Origin: an uncultured Planctomycetota bacterium
GTDB taxonomy: Bacteria; Planctomycetota; UBA1135; GCA-002686595
Assembly (NCBI GenBank): GCA_903829565.1
Contig: CAIKQM010000247.1
Coordinates: 1-6,844, forward strand
Direction of reading: 5' to 3'
Length of the DNA stretch: 6,844 nt
Shown one piece after another: positions 4,977-6,844 of this stretch. The position numbers and the translations under genes are program-made. Below the pieces are notes generated by a model. It did not search any database, had not been told where the DNA came from, and saw nothing but the letters and a program-made list of their open reading frames with translations. The stretch's first letter is position 1, and every line of letters starts with the position of its first letter.

Positions 4977-6844
4977 TTCCAGACGACCGTCAAACCGTTG
5001 GTGAGGTTGAAGGTGCTGGCCGAGCAGAAGACCGCGGCGTTGCGGTACCACACTTGGTAGTAACGCGTGCCCGGCACGGTGATCAAACCCTTGACCGACA
5101 CCGATTGGTCACCGGCAACCGGGTAGTTCGACACACCCAGCGCGTTGTTCTTGGTGCCGAGGCGCGTGACCGAACCAGCGGCGCAACGCAAACCGTCACC
5201 GAAGACCGTGCCCAAACCAGCGCCGCCCTGAGCCGTGCCTTGGAAGTACAAGGCCGAGCTGTTCGGCATGCCGCTGCCCGCGAGCACAACCGAATCGCCT
5301 GCAAGGCTGGCCGTACCCGTTGCAGCGAGACGCGCACCAGCACCCAGCGAGTTGGCGCAGCCTTGGCCCGCACCCACTGCCGAGTTGTTGCCGCACGGGC
5401 AGGCCGTGCCCGAACCATCGCCGAAGCAGAAGGCCGTGCCGAGCGCACCCGAGGTCGAGTTGTAGTTCAGCGTGCCCGTGGTGCCCGTGTTGCCGTACTT
5501 GTCGGTCGACAGCACGCGGTAGGTCACGTTGCCCACCACATTGCCCGGGATCAGCGCACGGAAGATCTGGCCACCCGAAGACTGCATGGTCACGGTCTGC
5601 ACCGCGCCACCATTCACTTGGTACTCCAGACGCGTGTTGTTGTACCAGGTGATGTAGTACGGCGCGTTGTCGTAGACCTGCACGCGCACGATGGTCGGAG
5701 CCGCACCAGCGGCGCGATCGGCCACTTGCGTGAGGCGGTACATCACCGGCGCGAAGGTGTCATTCGCCGCGGTGTTGTTCTTGAGGTACCACTCGGCCGT
5801 GTTGGTGTCGTTAGCCACGAACACGTCGTAGTCCTGGTCACCGTCCACGTCGCAGCAGTCGGCATCCAACGAGATCGTGCCATCGGTCGGCACCACGGTG
5901 CCGGTCGCCTGGTAGGTCATCGTGCCGGTGCCGTTGTTGCGGTACACGCGCTCCTGACCGGCGAAGTTCGCCACGAACAGGTCGATGTCACCATCGTTGT
6001 CGTAGTCGAAGAAGTCGCCTTCGTTGTCGTCCGAGTCCGAGTTCGTCAGCGTGGTCAGGGTGTTAAACACACCGGCACCCGTGTTCTTCATCGTGACGTC
6101 GGTGAAGCCGAAGCCCGCGGCCCAGTTGAGGCCGTAGATGTCTACGTCGCCGTCGGCGTCAAAGTCACCCATCTCCTGCTCGTAGTGACCGTCGCCCGTC
6201 GAGTAGCCCGCGGGGAAGTTCGAACCGGTCACGTCACGGTAAGCCGTGAGCACGTTGCCGCTCTCGGCGAAACGGTTCTGGAACAAGCGCGGCACTTCCT
6301 GACGCGCGCCGTGCAGGATGTCGAGGTCCATGTCGCCGTCGATGTCGGCGAGGTCGATGTCCAAAGCGCTGGACGCCACGTCGGCATTGGCGCCGGTCGC
6401 GTTGGTGGTGTTGGTGGCCTGCGTGCCCGCGGCCCAGATGGCCGGGTTGCCCACGGCGATCGTCTGACCCAGCAACTGGAAGTTGCTCGGGTTGAACTCG
6501 CTGAAGTTACCGGCACCGTCGTTCAAGAAGAGGCGCGTCGGCAACTGGCCACCGAAGGCGCCGCCGTAGCTCGAGTGCACGAGGTCAAGGTCACCGTCGT
6601 TGTCCAGGTCACCAAAGTCGCAGTCGCAGCTGAAGTCGATGTAGCCGCCGCTGACCAGCACCTGCGTGGGCGCGATCGACGAGCCTGCGCCACCGAGGCC
6701 TACCCAACGGGCCACGGTTTGGTCTTGGTAGTAACCAGCGGTACCCGCTTGAGCGCCGCCCATGTTGACCCACCACTTGTTGCCTTGCTGGCTGATCTGC
6801 GAGGTGTTCGACAGGTAGATGTCGAGGTCGGCATCGTTGTCAAA
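4970..6844 (-). CDS. Secreted FG-GAP/VCBS repeat protein, C-terminal 624 residues (5' end outside window)
   Basis: The frame is open through the right edge: upstream of the ATG at 6763 it continues 27 codons and encodes another repeat loop (DNDADLD), so 6763 is not the start. Six acidic calcium-binding-type loops are seen at about residues 2-8, 79-87, 167-175, 227-235, 280-288 and 332-340 (such as DLDNDGDLD and DYDNDGDID), the signature of FG-GAP/VCBS beta-propeller repeats. Residues about 364-466 look like a beta-sandwich linker (APTIVRVQVYDNAPYYITWY ... STDKYGNTG). Residues 467-624 form a distinct tail with six cysteines. Absence of membrane segments and richness in Asn, Gly, Thr and Asp fit an extracellular or cell-surface protein; the signal peptide would be outside the window. 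Codon choice strongly favours NNC codons (AAC, GAC, GGC), unlike the glycosyltransferase genes, suggesting high expression. Its role may be adhesion or surface structure; no enzyme motif is seen. The stop is followed by hairpins. Confidence 0.9.
   Translation of the reverse strand, partial: FDNDADLDIYLSNTSQISQQGNKWWVNMGGAQAGTAGYYQDQTVARWVGLGGAGSSIAPTQVLVSGGYIDFSCDCDFGDLDNDGDLDLVHSSYGGAFGGQLPTRLFLNDGAGNFSEFNPSNFQLLGQTIAVGNPAIWAAGTQATNTTNATGANADVASSALDIDLADIDGDMDLDILHGARQEVPRLFQNRFAESGNVLTAYRDVTGSNFPAGYSTGDGHYEQEMGDFDADGDVDIYGLNWAAGFGFTDVTMKNTGAGVFNTLTTLTNSDSDDNEGDFFDYDNDGDIDLFVANFAGQERVYRNNGTGTMTYQATGTVVPTDGTISLDADCCDVDGDQDYDVFVANDTNTAEWYLKNNTAANDTFAPVMYRLTQVADRAAGAAPTIVRVQVYDNAPYYITWYNNTRLEYQVNGGAVQTVTMQSSGGQIFRALIPGNVVGNVTYRVLSTDKYGNTGTTGTLNYNSTSGALGTAFCFGDGSGTACPCGNNSAVGAGQGCANSLGAGARLAATGTASLAGDSVVLAGSGMPNSSALYFQGTAQGGAGLGTVFGDGLRCAAGSVTRLGTKNNALGVSNYPVAGDQSVSVKGLITVPGTRYYQVWYRNAAVFCSASTFNLTNGLTVVWNP
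4973..5446 (-). other. Cysteine-containing C-terminal domain of the FG-GAP protein
   Basis: About 158 residues at the end of the protein, separate from the propeller repeats. It opens with TAFCFGDGSGTACPCGNNS, continues with GCANSLGAGARL and a central FGDGLRC, and ends with YYQVWYRNAAVFC, FNLTNG and VVWNP. Six cysteines (473, 482, 484, 496, 554, 607) could form three disulfides in an oxidising compartment. From memory, the same ending occurs on many otherwise unrelated secreted proteins of some Planctomycetota, which would make it a shared sorting or surface-attachment tail; that function is inferred. Confidence 0.6.

Noticed and set aside
6761..6763. ATG at 6763 as the start of the FG-GAP protein
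   Set aside because: The frame continues upstream to the window edge and encodes another calcium-loop repeat, so this ATG is internal.

Overview
The window is GC-rich, almost fully coding DNA. It probably comes from a member of the Planctomycetota, perhaps of the marine Poly30/Pla163 type. The main clue is the C-terminal domain of the large FG-GAP protein at the right edge. It has an FCFGDGSG...CPCGN opening, a FGDGLRC centre and a YYQVWYR...FNLTNG ending. I recall this from memory as a recurrent tail of secreted proteins in those lineages; no search was possible, so the taxonomy is an inference.

Layout, left to right. Positions 1-417 (+) hold the C-terminal end of an ABC exporter ATPase cut by the window edge. 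It converges on, and overlaps by 20 bp, a three-gene leftward block. In transcription order that block is a radical SAM protein with a SPASM-like cysteine-rich C-terminus (4850 to 3759), a family 2 glycosyltransferase (3762 to 2728), and a membrane GT-C (GT39/PMT-like) glycosyltransferase with a roughly 310-residue helical, TPR-like tail (2731 to 398). Both internal junctions are 4-base stop/start overlaps (GTGA and ATGA), so the three genes almost certainly form one translationally coupled operon. Further right, 4970-6844 (-) is the C-terminal 624 residues of a secreted, calcium-loop-rich FG-GAP/VCBS repeat protein that continues past the window.

The only real intergenic gap is 4851-4969. 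It contains a strong 12-bp stem-loop that is fully paired only in the leftward transcript, plus two smaller hairpins. It probably ends the FG-GAP transcript and separates it from the glycosyltransferase operon. This also helps choose the start of the radical SAM gene, because the longer possible start would place the big hairpin inside the coding region.

The operon looks like a cell-envelope or secreted-glycan module. The GT2 would use a nucleotide-sugar to load a carrier lipid or build a glycan, the GT-C enzyme would transfer a lipid-linked sugar on the outer face of the membrane, and the radical SAM enzyme would modify an unknown substrate. The actual substrate cannot be read from the sequence. 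The radical SAM-GT2-GTC/TPR combination is the part most worth following as a possibly undescribed pathway.
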